A stretch of DNA of 64,000 nt from Trichostrongylus colubriformis (GCA_963978905.1 OZ022260.1:7491725-7555724), one strand, 5' to 3'; shown: positions 44,137 to 55,467, numbered from the stretch's first letter. Translations and numbers: made by a program. The notes: a model not told the origin generated them from the letters alone.

Positions 44137-44534
44137 ATAAGTACATCTAGAAACAATATAAGAAAGAACAAAGTAAAAACTGAAGGAAAAACAAATCTAT
44201 ATCAGAACCATCTTCTTTTGGCACCATGCCAAGGCGTCAAATTGGCGAGTTTGTGCAATGGCGGCCACTCAAGCTCGTCCACACTACGTCTGTTCTACCG
44301 TAAGCCAAAATTACCCCCTCCTGGTGTCTTTAAACTAGCTGCACCCTTCCATCCCATCGCTCCCGTTGATATATCCCCCTCGAAAGGGTACAATCTTATT
44401 TCCATGGACGTGGAATGGTAGACACCCGGCAGGCATGAACGACTTTGCGGTTCTCAAAGCGCATCACCAACGTGCCACACTCTCACATGCATATCGATCA
44501 ATATGGCGTTAATCCAACACCACGGGGTAAGTAA

Positions 44535-44649
44535 GGCTGCGTTCATACTCTGCGGTGCCGGCGGGAGGGCGTGGCTGGGTTTTTGCGAGTCTCCGCCTAT
44601 GCCACCCTGCTTCGCTGCCAGTGAACGCAGCCACACTCTGCCGGCGCAA
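44535..44649. mobile_element. P-family palindromic MITE, copy 6 (short)
   Basis: It begins ggctgcgttcatactctgcg after TAA (44532-44534), and the right part is followed by TAA at 44650-44652. The right end is degraded. Confidence 0.6.
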
Positions 44650-44859
44650 TAAACTTCAACGCGGCATGAGTGGGGTGAAGGCCGGAGTAATCTCAGCTTA
44701 TCACACACGAAATTTACATTGTCTGGACGAAGAACTTCGTATTTTGAATGCCAGTTGAAAGAATGGCTCATGCTAACTCCCTTGCTTTAATTCCTGTTCG
44801 CCACATGCAGCTCTTATGTGGCGCTTTTTTACACTTTCGGAACATGCTTACCCGGCGTA

Positions 44860-45830
44860 GTCTGGTATCGTAGACCCACCGACGGTCACAAAAAGGGTAA
44901 GTAGATGTGAGTATTCGGAAGCAGAATATCAGAGTATTCATGAGATGTCGATTTTAGTGATATGAAGCTCCAGTTGATTATTCTGTGGAGCAACCTCCTT
45001 TATGCCTAACCTAATTTTGTTTCAGGACTCCGCGCTGAGCGCCTTGCCAGAAAATGTCTTCCTTATATGTATTATTTTGTGAAGGTACAGGATAAAAGGC
45101 CAAAATCACCACGAAGTGAACGTGGTTAACCAAATTTCGCTCTGAAAAGCCCATTACCCTCTACATAACTGCAGGAAAACGCGTGTGATGAACCTCAGAA
45201 AGTGCCACGCGCACGACTTTATGGAATCGGATGCTATGCGAAACTAGGAAAGAATAACGCACTGGGGATTCCTTGATTTTTTTTTCGGAAAAGTTTCTTT
45301 GTAAGTGCAAACGGGGTCACGCATATGGAAGTAGTTCACCAACCTGAAGCTTTTCCCCCTTTCACCGAGCTCTTGCCCACTTTACCCTCTCCCGATTCTA
45401 TAGTATGAAGCTCGTACAGTATCTACCCACAGCCAGGACATTATTATAATGGGTGAGTGGCACTTGTTCTGTTTTTTTACCCACGCCAATCATACTATGC
45501 TGTGTGACAGAGCCCAGGACTGCGTAGGATTCTCATAAAACCATCGAAAAAAAATTCGCTCCACCTCCACACGAAGCCATTGATAAGTGGAACTAAGGTG
45601 GAGCCTAGCGAGGGAGGGCGGAGCGTAGTGGAGGAGTGAGAGACCGACGAAACAGTAAACAACGAATATTAGCGAATATTCTCGAAGATGAGCGGACATG
45701 TCTGTAGGCCTTTGTGGTCCTATTATTATCTACTCTGATTCGGGTAAGGAGGTTTTCAACAGAATCCTTCAAGGTCAAGGCTTTAACGTCCATGCGCGAC
45801 CATGCTTCTCCATGAATAATGAAAACAAAT
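44860..45830. repeat. duplicated heat-shock-flank block, copy 1
   Basis: It is similar along its length to 57560-58155 and, inverted in part, to about 55700-56050. Shared features include a gccaatca box near 45486, a G-rich 'gtggagcctagcgaggga' and a heat-shock-element-like cgaatattctcgaag (45674-45688). No ORF is shared. In each case it lies beyond the 3' end of an MDLS-type gene. Confidence 0.7.
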
Positions 45831-46083
45831 GTTCACCTGGAACTCATTCATTAAGTTTCATGCATAACCAATACTGAACATTAAAACACACAATAAGAAA
45901 TAAGCAATAAACATCAAACAATAAACAATAAATAAGAACAATAAGTCTACAGAAATATCAAAATAACGCCACGAAAATTACTGGAATGCTGAACAAATAG
46001 CGTAACACAATCAACAAATAACCGCATTATATACAAACATTGTACATTCAAAAACAAAATTGCGATTCTAATTCATAGCAAAT

Positions 46084-46672
46084 TCATTGCTTATGAGGAG
46101 CAGCCATGATGGGAATGGTTCGCTTCTGTGTAATGCCTTCGGTGTTCTTTGGCGCTTCCACGGACAAATGTCCCTTATCGTCGAGTTGAGTACGAACCGC
46201 CTGCAGATCCACATTTTCGGGTAGCAACCATCTGCGGGTGAACGACCTGAAATAATCAATACGATCAATATTTATTCAGCAGATAAGAGAGTAGTAGATG
46301 GCCTGACCAGAGCTACCTGTGGATGGAAGTGTGGTCGTTTTTCTGCTCCTGCTTGCCTTCGATGGTCAGCTCACGTCCTTCCACATGTACTTTCAACTCT
46401 TCTGGGTGGAACTGCGACACATCCAACGAGACCGCGAATTTCTTGTCGTCGTCCACAAGCTGGAAGGAAACGGACCTTCAGGAAGTTCCTTGCTATGAAC
46501 GGCCTTCCTGGCCGAACTTCTGACATACCTGCTGAGTTTCGTTGGCCACATGAAGCACCGAATGGTCAGCATCTCTCCAGTACGGGAAAATGCTCCTCTC
46601 GAGACGGTCCAAATCCCGCATGGTGTAGTACATCACATGGCTCATAAGACGAGGAATCACGGAGAGGTCCAT
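46084..46672 (-). CDS. hsp-16-like: small heat-shock protein, MDLS type (locus D)
   Basis: Exons 46529-46672, 46317-46459 and 46084-46246 give 149 residues and match locus A almost throughout. Visible differences include a Tyr for Asp in the N-terminal HVMYYTMRDL, FHPEELKVHV in the domain, and LTEN-free DDKGHLSVEAP. The donor after exon 2 is gtagct, weaker than the gtaagt of the sister loci but still GT. Confidence 0.93.
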
Positions 46673-47008
46673 AGCTGAGCGAGTGGCTTGATAGAGAACT
46701 CAAAGAAGCGTTCAGAAAATCAAATAAGGGTTGAGACCATGATGGTTGCGCGCCATATATCCTCTCGCGCTGAGATCTTCGAGAACCTTCCGGAACATTC
46801 GCCGATTATTGTGTGTTTGCGTTGTCGGTCTCCTTACGCTATCTCACCCATGCCCCGCCTACCGCGTGACTCATCGATGGCGCGCAAAGCCGAGAGGCGG
46901 AATGAGAAGGTTCTCGAAGGTTCCGGAAGAATCCCTCCTAATGATATATAAGCACAGCGCAGAGTGGCGACTCCAGCACGTCCAGTTCAACGTTCTTCGC
47001 GATCAATG
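46673..47008. promoter_or_regulatory. bidirectional heat-shock promoter D/E
   Basis: Heat-shock elements lie at 46775-46801 (cttcgagaaccttccggaac) and 46905-46933 (gaaggttctcgaaggttccg). TATA boxes are ccatatat (46752-46759, leftward) and gatatataagc (46943-46953, rightward). TGACTCATC is at 46867-46875. The spacing is nearly identical to promoter A/B. Confidence 0.88.
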
Positions 47009-47625
47009 ATGCCAATCTGGATTCAGCCATGCCCTGCGGAAAAGGCTATTTTGCCCCGACTCCTCGACGACGTCTTCAGCGAGCTCGACAACACCATCAG
47101 CGTGATCGACGAGTTCGAGAAACCCAATCGTCCATCTCTACGAAGACGGAAGGAAGCCCTGGTGAACAACTCAAGCAAGGTATGGAAAGATTCCAAAAGT
47201 TTTCGGACATTTCCAACTTTTCGTTCACCCTCACTGACGAAATCGTTTCAGATTTCTGATGACGAATCAAAACTGGCCATCTCCTTGAATGTTTCAAAAT
47301 TCAAACCAGAAGAGCTGAAAGTGAACATCGATGGCCGAATCTTAACTATTGAAGGCCAACAAGAAGTGAAGGATGGCTCGAGCTACACAGTGAGGTGAGT
47401 CTCGTTTAGGAACCCCTGAAATAACTGGTTTCCCACGGATACTCCTTGAAATTCTTACCTTTCAGGTCATTCCTTCGACGATGGAACCTCCCAGGAGATG
47501 TAGACGTCGAGCAGATACGATCCACCCTCACTGAAAATGGCCAGCTGGCCATCGAGGTGCCAAAGGCTAAACCGGCTGTCACTGCCAGGAACATTCCAAT
47601 TCAGAAGGCGATCAGTCAACAGTAA
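47009..47625 (+). CDS. hsp-16-like: small heat-shock protein, MPIW type (locus E)
   Basis: Exons 47009-47179, 47252-47394 and 47466-47625 give 157 residues. An extra ATG directly upstream (47006) is in frame, so the real start may be MMPIW; the 47009 start is chosen by comparison with locus B. The arm carries DEFEKPNRPSLRRR. The domain and tail match B, except IDGRILTIEG and a QQ ending. It sits 8297 bp from locus B. Confidence 0.94.
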
Positions 47626-47934
47626 ATATGTACGTGCTAATTATTGTATTCATCTCAACCGAATATGACCGATTCCCTCTTAAGTATAGCTTTTACGGTT
47701 TCTTTTTGTAAGACGATTTGTTTTGTTTATTTAATAAACATTTGTACATAAAAATTGTGCCATAGCAACCACTAAATTAGGAAGCAGCCGCATTGTATAG
47801 AGTAGTTATGAGATACCAGTGTCAAGGAATAGAAAAGGGTAAAGTGCTAGTCATATCGATCACAGCGGAGTACGCCGCTCACCCAACTTCTGTTTGGATT
47901 CGTGGAAGCATTTGTATTCCAGCATTTCTACAAC

Positions 47935-48610
47935 TCTACTTTAAAGGGACTTCAGCAAATTGTGACGAGGTACTTTCATACCTAAATTGAAGAGCTGACC
48001 TCACTCTACCGCTATTCTCCGTTACAGCCTTCTGCACGAGCAGGAACGGGAGCTTGTTCCGAGTGACAAGATGTGTCACCTAAACTGGGCAAAATTCGAA
48101 ACTTCCTCGCCCTCGTTTACCCGCTATAGTCCTTTCACTCTGGATACCCGAGGGGATTCATAATGGGTGGTGTTTCTAAACATCCCGTTTTACTTCGGGT
48201 TCCCAGCGCCCTTCGTTTCCAAGAACTAGACCGAGCCGTTTCCACTGGAACCCCTCCAGAGGCAGGTTTGAGGCATGAAAAACGATACTTCGGATCATAG
48301 GGGCATTCTCTGAGCAGCTAGGGCTGTGTGACTTCCGTGAACCGATGGCTCAGTTTTCAGGAAGCTGCCCACAAAAGATCCACCACGCAACCTGGCTCCA
48401 CTGTTTTAAGCGATAGGTGCTCTGAGCCCAACTGCGCCGTCTGAAGGCTCCATATTTTTATAAAGGTGAACGTAGTGAGCCACAGCTTGTTCCTGCTTCT
48501 AGAGGAACATTTTGGGAATATTTTGCCTAAACACTTTTATCGCTTTCGGTTCCCTATATTTGTATACTTGGCGTGTGTGAGGTGTAAAATTACTTTTTTT
48601 GTACCCCCTG
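47935..48610. mobile_element. T-family element, truncated copy next to E
   Basis: It matches 40080-40737 nearly base for base (for example 'cttcagcaaattgtgacgag') and ends with the terminal repeat 'aaattactttttttgtaccc' ctg|TA. Confidence 0.7.
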
Positions 48611-48616
48611 TATATA

Positions 48617-49348
48617 CAGGGGGTGCCAAAACAAAGTAATTTTGCCCACGGCTCACACTCCCAATTATACAAAACATAGGGAAACGAAAGAAATGAAAGT
48701 AATGGGGTAGAATATTCCCGAAATGTTCCTCTAAAAGCAGGAACAAGCTGAGACTCACTACTTTCATTTTCATAAAAATATAGAACCTCTAAGCGGCGCA
48801 GTCGGGCTTCGGAGCACCCACGGTATCAAGGTCCCCTTAAAACAGTGGAGCCGGGTTCCATGGTAGGTCTTTTGTGGGAAGCTTCCTAAGGATTGGCCCT
48901 TCGGTTCATGGAAGTCACAGAGCCCCTGCAGCTTGGGCAAAGCTGCTATGATCCGAAGTATCATTTTCCAAATCCGCCTCCGGAGGGGTTTCAGTGCCAA
49001 GTTCACGTTTTGGCTCTTGGAAACGAAGGGCGCTGGGAACCCGGAAAAAACGGGATCCTAAAGAACACCACCCAGTATGAATCCCCTTAGGTACCCAGAA
49101 TGAGCGGGACTCAGCAAGGTTGTGAACGAGGGCGACGAAATTTCCGATTTTGCCCAGTTGAGGTGACACATCTTGTTCACTCTTTCCTCGCTCCCGTTCC
49201 TGCTCGGGCAGAAGGCTGCCACGGAGTATAGTGAGTGAAGTCTGCTCTTGAATCTGGGAATGAAAATACCTCAACAGAATTTGCTGTAGTTTGACTAAAG
49301 TGGGGTGAAAGTGGACGAGACAAAATTACTTTTTTTTTGGCCCCCCTG
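48617..49348. mobile_element. T-family element, complete
   Basis: 732 bp with inverted ends cagggggtgccaaaacaaag and (reverse complement) caggggggccaaaaaaaaag, and TA on both sides. Its right end touches the relic leader of a lost MDLS-type gene (tacaccatagctgagcgagt). Confidence 0.8.
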
Positions 49349-49645
49349 TATACACCATAGCTGAGCGAGTGGGTTGGCAGAGAATTCAAGGAAACGTCCA
49401 CACAATCAAATAAAATTGAGACCATAGGAGTTGTGCGCCTCATATATCCTCCCGTGAGATCTTCGAGAATCTATCAGAACATTAGCTGGTAATTGTGCAA
49501 TTTTATCGGCGCCTCCCTCGCTATCATTATGCCCCACCCAGTCGGCTGACTCATCGACAGCGCAGCATGGGGGAGGGGCGGGCCCAGAAAGTTCTCGAAG
49601 ATTCCGGAAAAATTCGGTCCGTTTGGTCATTCATAGCAGCCTGCA
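49349..49645. promoter_or_regulatory. damaged promoter of locus F
   Basis: The heat-shock element at 49586-49616 (gaaagttctcgaagattccg) and TGACTCATC (49547-49555) remain. Compared with promoter C, about 55 bases are missing between the element and the leader, including the rightward TATA box. The leftward element (49459-49484) is degenerate. Confidence 0.8.
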
Positions 49646-50245
49646 ATGCATTTCTGTATTCAACCATGGACTACGGAGACGGCGGTTCTCCCGCATATTC
49701 TCGACGACGTCTTCTGTGAGATCGAGCGATTCGAAAATGAAATGAGCGCTTGCTTGTGTCCTGCTCAGAAGGGGAGCGCTCCAGAGAAGGTGGAGATGGA
49801 TCAAGCGAAGAAGGTGTGTGATGCTTTTAAATGGAGGTTTTCTGAAACAGTGCCTTTTTAACAAAATTCTTTCAGGTCCCTGAGGTCAGTGACTATTCAA
49901 AATTGGCATTTTCATTGGACGTGTCGCAATTCAAGCCAGAGGAGCTGAAAGTAAGCATTGATGGCCAGCACTTGCAGTTGAAGGCAAACAAGAAGTGAAA
50001 GAAGGCTCAAGCTACACCGCTAGGTAGGTCTTGGAGGTCGAGATTTCAATGATAATCACTTTATCCCTAAATCCAGTTCTTGCAGGACATTTCTTCAACG
50101 ATGGACCCTTCCGGAAGACGTCGACGACGACCAGATACGATCCACCCTAAATGAAAACGGTCAGATGGCCATCGAGGTGCCGAAAGCCAAACCGGCTGTC
50201 ACAGTCAGAAAAATCACGATCCAGAAGACGATCGATCAACAGTAA
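49646..50245 (+). pseudogene. small heat-shock pseudogene, MHFC type (locus F)
   Basis: Exon equivalents are 49646-49813, 49876-50023 and 50086-50245. A one-base deletion relative to locus C in exon 2 (near 49964-49985, after SIDG) shifts the frame to a TGA about eleven codons later, before the end of the alpha-crystallin domain. The splice sites and exon 3, including its stop at 50243-50245, remain readable. Together with the lost TATA region this points to a dead copy. It lies 8552 bp from locus C. Confidence 0.88.
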
Positions 50246-50544
50246 ATAGGAGCTTATTATTGTGACGATCTCATCGTTAAGAACAATTTTATTCGCCAAA
50301 TATGGCAGTTTACGGTTCATCATTGTGCAGTATTTGTTCTTATCCATTGCCTTTGTGAATTTAAGTAGAAAGACGTAATAAATGTTTGTGAAGAAAGAGC
50401 TATGATAGTCTGCAACAAAATACGCAAAAAGTCATTACAAACGTGAATATGTGAGATGAGCATATGAAAAAGTAGTAATTTACCCTTTTTTCTGAAAAAT
50501 TTTGGCTTTTAACTACTCAATCTATTCATTACATGCCAATTATT

Positions 50545-51917
50545 AGGTTGTAAGGAAAGTTTTGGCCGGTTCCCGTAATTTCAACTTTGCAAGGTCAAAC
50601 TCGGCACAGAAGCATCTTTTCTCACAGAATAAGCACCACTCGATTCGCTGCACTTTTGGCAACATTACATACTTGCATATCTCATTTTGATGAAAGGCTG
50701 ACGATTTATTTTGCGCAAAAGCAAAAAGTCGACTCCAAATCACTATTGTTCCTGAATACACTGCTGCTGAAGGAGCTGTCCAGATGTTTGGGAAAGTGAG
50801 GTTCAGTTAAAGACAGTGATAGGGGTAACGTGAATGATGAGGAATCGCTGAAAGGAGTTATTCACTTAAAAACCAGGGGTCTAGGAATCCTATCTGCGGC
50901 GAAATCCCCCGCGAAAGGCGCGCCTCTGAACTGTGGCAAAGGCGGCCTTTTCACCTCCAGCCGTCTTTCTTGGCTCGGTCCGCCTCCTAGCGACTGATTG
51001 GCTGGGGTAGGAATGGAAGATATCGCGAACCGCTTTCTCAGTTTTAGCTTGGCTCACGCCATACAAAAGATGCTTTCTCATTTCCGAACATCCCTTCGTG
51101 TCTATGACATGGCAACACGTCAATGGAAAACTCGTTCGGACTCCCCGCCTCTTCACGGAAATCATCGGTGGAAAGGTGTTCTATTTCTCGGGTCCTTGGC
51201 CATTTCCATCCGTTTTTTCACTTCATTCTCCTGTTACTAGGCATCTCGACTTTCATATTCACTTTTTCTCTTCCTTTTCTACCGAATTTCTCCTCACACT
51301 GCCTTTAAGGCTATATCTGATGAATATGGCGGGAGTAAGGGCTTCATGCTGCAACTGCTTCAATTACTGGAAGAGGATTTGTAGAGAAACTGCTTGCGCA
51401 CAGCTGCTCTGAGGGGTCCCGTGGCATCCCTTTTTTCGGGGCTTTCCGAATCAAGGCTACTTGAGGTGGTTGACCAATTTACATGTTGAGGACCAATACT
51501 TCTGGACATCCCCTGCAAGTATGTATGGACGCTCATCGCTTTCTGTCATTTTATGTAGTTGAAGCGATTTGATCAAATGGAAATTCGGGCAACTCGTGCT
51601 CATTTCTGCACTTTTGAAACCGAAGACAAAGTCTCCAACTCAATGCACCACCCCCTCCCCTTTCAGTATTCACAATTGTGGTTGCCTTCGCTGGGACTCG
51701 GCTAAACAAGAAAAAAGTGCCATTTTTGCAGTACTGTAAAATTTCCCTAGTAATTCGCAAACCTTGTGGCATTCCAAATAAAACATAGATCCAAAAATAG
51801 CAACTTTTTGTCTATCTAAGGAGCACAATATGTAAGCTTATCCATATTGACGCGTTGTGAGATTTGAATTTATCTTGTGAACGCGAAAAAGCGGCCTAAC
51901 TTTCCTTACAACGCTTT
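50545..51917. mobile_element. possible mariner-like composite element
   Basis: The left end ttaggttgtaaggaaagttt follows TA. Near 51897-51912 the inverted 'aactttccttacaac' occurs, but its last bases are altered. An M-family MITE (50807-51308) lies inside. No transposase domain was recognised, so the outer element is tentative. Confidence 0.45.
50807..51308. mobile_element. M-family MITE, copy 4
   Basis: The ends ttaaagacagtgataggggt and (inverted) 'cctcacactgcctttaa' match the other copies. The interior shares 'ttactaggcatctcgacttt' with copy 1. Confidence 0.75.
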
Positions 51918-52221
51918 TCGTAAAAGGTAGATATGTGAAGGAAAAGTGCAATAATGTCGCAAAAATTTCTTATCTATGTATATGATATCTACGATACGTT
52001 ATTGTTAATCACTGGTCATGTAACGACATATTTAATTTTAATTTAATTTAATTGTAACGACATATACCCTTCAACAATATAACCACCCCCCCTGATGAAT
52101 GTGAGTCGTTTCCCTCAAGTAAGACTTATATAAAAAATACACTTCTGTGGACAATCTGATACTGTAGGACGGTTTCGGATGATAGACCTTCCTTTCGACA
52201 CTTTTGTCCTTGGGGTATGTA

Positions 52222-52902
52222 TTGGGTCTATGCAGAATAAATGGCCAAAACGGACTACTTTTTTCAAAACCCCATAACTTCGCTCAGACACAACTTTATT
52301 TGTCGAAATAAAAACCATTCGAATCTACACAACCTTGCCAACGATCTGGTAAAGAAAATATGCCATCATGATCAAATTGTGGATTGCGAAAATTAATGAA
52401 ATCAAGGATGGCATTTTCAACATGCATCGTTTCGGCGAACTCCTTCTGACCCAGGTTTGCATCAAGAACCGGGAAAAGTGGTAATTCGTCAGAGATAGGT
52501 CTGAGGAATAAGGGGGTGAGGGAGAGTCTCTATCAGTTTCTGCCGGGTGACTTGCGAACTGTGGGGTTTTGCGTTGTTTTGCGCACCCAGTAAAAAATGA
52601 TGCAGTTAGGCATCGAGCCACTCCCTCATCCCCCTTATTCCCCAGACCTATCCCTGACGGATTACCACTTTTTCCGGGTTCCCGATGCAAACCTGCGGCA
52701 GAAAAATTATGCACGGTAAAAATGCCATTCTTGACTTTATTGATTCTCGCAATCCAGGATTTGATCGTGATGGCATATTTTCTTTACCAGATCGTTGGCA
52801 AAATTCTGTAGATTCGAATGGTTTTTATTTCGACAAATAAAGTTGTGTCTGAGCGAAGTTATGGCCAATTACGTTTCGGAAATTTATTCTGCATAGACCT
52901 AA
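52222..52902. mobile_element. fold-back element made of two mariner 3' ends
   Basis: The outer arms (ttgggtctatgcagaataaa and its near complement ending gacctaa) are flanked by TA. Each arm carries, on opposite strands, a degenerate mariner transposase C-terminus (PPYSSDLSLTNYHF on minus; a shifted SPDLSLTDYHF on plus). The two halves meet near 52560. Non-autonomous. Confidence 0.8.
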
Positions 52903-53229
52903 TATTTCTGCAGGGTTTAGCCTGAACCATGCAGCTCCTGAATGCATTCGCACGTGACTTCTTTCTGAATGTGAGTCGCTAAGGTGACAAGCCAAAGGGG
53001 AGTAGTTGAAGCTGGCTTCCTTACCCCTTACTTTTCTACCCTTTCGGATGCACTTTCCACATAGCGCTTTTTGCTTAGTGTCAGGATTCGTTACTCCAGA
53101 GGTCAGCAATAATCACTCGGATTTTTCATTAAAATTTTCAATAAGTAAAAGGGAAGCGAATTGTATTTCACAGCGAATCCGTGTAATGAAATGTGAAATA
53201 AATATCTTTCTGCTCCAGGTAAGAATACA

Positions 53230-53700
53230 GAGCATTATAACACATAGAAAATATACAATCCGGCAACAGTCATTGGTATTATAGAGATTTGAAAAAGGGA
53301 GGGGGGGGGGGCACATTTGATCTTCGTAGAGGGGATTCTTACTGAAGCGGCTAACCGATTTGTATCTGGGAAGGTACCAGATCGATGGTGTGCCCCGAAA
53401 AATTCGTCATAGCCCAATCGGACTCGCTCCTTACATCAAGCGCACATCCAGGTGTCGAGGTACATGGCTTGAGTACAACCCCACCCACCTCAGCGGTGAT
53501 CCAAATACGACCCCCCATCTCAATATCTTCATAAACTCTACGGCATCAGTAACTACAGCCGATTGGGTCTTATTACTAAGTATTCTATTACCGTAACTTT
53601 TTGTGTTGATCACTCATATTCAAACATATTTTCTTACATAACTGAGTCAGCTGACGACACGCTCTGCTTATCTTCCAGCCTGGGACGGAGGCTGACATTC
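53230..53700. repeat. S-family repeat, inverted pair
   Basis: A reverse part (53235-53345, poly-G at 53302-53311) meets a forward part (53450-53700; 'aggtgtcgaggta', 'atacgaccccccat', 'tgtgttgatcactcatattc'). The inner flank to locus G matches, inverted, the flank of locus J. Confidence 0.55.
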
Positions 53701-53922
53701 AAATACTTCTACAAATCCAAACAGGAGTCGAGCGAGCGGCGCATTCCGGTGTGATCTTGTTGCTTCGTAACTTAGTGTTTGTCATAGCACAATTTTTATG
53801 TACAACTGTTTATTAAATGAACATAGCAAATTTTCTTACAAAGAAAACCCGCAAAGGCTATACTTCAACAAGCAATCGGTCATACTCAGTTGAGATCAAT
53901 ACAATAGTTAGCGAATACACAT

Positions 53923-54543
53923 TTATTGTTGACTGATCGCCTTCTGAATTGGAATGTTCCTGGCAGTGACGGCCGGTTTAGCCTTTGGCACCTCGATGGC
54001 CAGCTGACCATTTTCAGTGAGGGTGGATCGTATCTGCTCGACGTCTACATCTTCTGGAAGGTTCCATCGTCGAACGAATGACCTGAAAGGTGAGAATTTC
54101 AAGAAATATCCGTGGTGGACCAGTCATGTCAGGGGTTCGACCCATACGAGACTTACCTCGCTGTGTAGCTCGAGCCATCCTTCACTTCTTGTTGGCCTTC
54201 AATAGTTAAGGTTCGGCCATCGATGTTCACTTTCAGCTCTTCTGGTTTAAATTTTGAAACATTCAAGGAGATGGCCCGTTTCGATTCGTCGTCAGTAATC
54301 TGAAAGGATTTCATCAGTGAAGGTGAGCGATAAGTAGGAAACGTCCGAAAAACTTTTGGAATCTTTCCATACCTAGCCTGAGTTGTTCACCAGGGCTTCC
54401 TTCCGTCTTCGTGGAGATGAACGAATGGGTTTCTCCAATCGGTCGATCACGCTGATGGTGTTGTCGAGCTCGCTGAAGACGTCGTCGAGGAAATGAGGCA
54501 AAATAGCCTTTTTCGCAGAGCATGGCCGAATCCAGATTGGCAT
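53923..54543 (-). pseudogene. small heat-shock pseudogene, MPIW type (locus G)
   Basis: Exons 54373-54543, 54157-54299 and 53923-54082 keep the frame, length and splice sites of the sister loci. The last codon of exon 1 is TAG (54373-54375 on the minus strand) where the others have AAG, one base before the donor gtatgg. Read as it stands, the protein stops after 56 residues, before the alpha-crystallin domain. A conserved Leu in the domain start (SKLAI) is also Arg here. Everything else, including the promoter, looks sound, so the break is recent, a segregating allele or a sequence error. Confidence 0.85.
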
Positions 54544-54880
54544 CATTGATCGCGAAGAACGTTGAACCAGACGTGCTGAATTCGCCACCCTGCGCAGTGC
54601 TTATATACCTTTTGAAGGGATTCTTCCGGAACCTTCGAAACCTTCTCGTCCCGCCTCTCGGCTTCGCAGCGCCATCGATGAGTCACGCGGGAGGCGGGGC
54701 ACGGGTGAGATAGCGCGAGGAGGCCGACAACACGAACAACACAATAATCGGCGAATGTTCTGGGAGGATCTCGAAGATCTTAGCGCGAGAGGATATAAGG
54801 CGCGCAACCCTCATGGTCTCAACCCTTATTTGATTGTCTGAACGCTTCTTTGAGTTCTCTATCAAGCCTCTCGCTCAACT
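54544..54880. promoter_or_regulatory. bidirectional heat-shock promoter G/H
   Basis: Heat-shock elements at 54613-54648 (ttcttccggaaccttcgaaa) face G. A weaker set at 54752-54780 (gttctgggaggatctcgaag) faces H. TATA boxes are ttatata (54600-54606) and ggatataagg (54791-54800). The bZIP site is in reverse (GATGAGTCA, 54677-54685), in line with the inverted pair. Confidence 0.85.
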
Positions 54881-55467
54881 ATGGACCTCTCCGTGATTCC
54901 TCGTCTTATGAGCCATGTGATGTACGACACCATGCGGGATTTGGACCGTCTCGAGAGGAGCATTTTCCCGTACTGGAGAGATGCTGACCATTCGGTGCTT
55001 CATGTGGCCAACGAAACTCAGCAGGTATGTCAGAAGTTCGGCCAGAAAGGCCCTTCAAAGCAACGAACCTCCTTAAGGTCCGTTTCATTCCAGCTTGTGG
55101 ACGACGACAAGAAATTCGCAGTCTCGTTGGATGTGTCGCAGTTCCGCCCAGAAGAGTTGAACGTGCATATGGAGGGACGTGAGCTGACCATCGAAGGCAA
55201 GCAGGAGCAGAAAAACGACCACACCTCTATCCACAGGTAAGTCCGGTTACCATCTACTACACTCTTATCTGTTGAATAAATATTGATTGTATTGATTATT
55301 TCAGATCGTTCACCCGCAAATGGTTGCTGCCCGAGAATGTGGATTTGCAGGCGGTTCGCACTCAACTCGATGACAAGGGACATTTGTTCGTGGAAGCACC
55401 AAAGAACGCCGAAGGCCTTCCACAGAAGCGAACCATTCCCATCATGGCTGCTCCTCACAGGCAATGA
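54881..55467 (+). CDS. hsp-16-like: small heat-shock protein, MDLS type (locus H)
   Basis: Exons 54881-55024, 55094-55236 and 55305-55467 give 149 residues. It differs from locus A mainly by ELNVHMEGRE, DDKGHLFVEAPKNAEG and a final HRQ. The IPI tail motif is intact. It is the only MDLS-type gene on the plus strand, because the whole G/H pair is inverted. Its partner G is broken, so H may be the only working product of this promoter. Confidence 0.95.

Larger units (their letters stand above)
41706..46083. other. 4.4-kb intergenic region
   Basis: It contains poly-C at about 42110, a 505-bp Tc1-like element (42253-42757), a 231-bp palindromic MITE (43906-44136), a P-family MITE (44535-44649) and a block duplicated elsewhere in the cluster (about 44860-45830). 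42800-43900 shows nothing recognisable. Confidence 0.6.
47626..49348. other. flank between E and F, T elements head to head
   Basis: About 47760-47930 repeats the flank after B. Then comes a half T element (47935-48610) followed at once by a complete T element (48617-49348) in the opposite orientation, separated by 'tatata'. Confidence 0.7.
50246..53922. other. 3.7-kb intergenic region
   Basis: It holds a probable mariner-like composite (50545-51917) with an M-family element inside, a fold-back built from mariner ends (52222-52902) and an S-family repeat (53230-53700). About 51950-52215 shows nothing. Confidence 0.6.

Noticed and set aside
2757..44649. CRISPR-like or other regular short repeat array
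   Set aside because: The repeats are dispersed palindromic transposons with no regular spacing, in a eukaryotic genome.
53923..54543. Locus G as an intact gene
   Set aside because: The in-frame TAG at the end of exon 1 cannot be avoided with the conserved donor; no other donor restores the reading frame convincingly.
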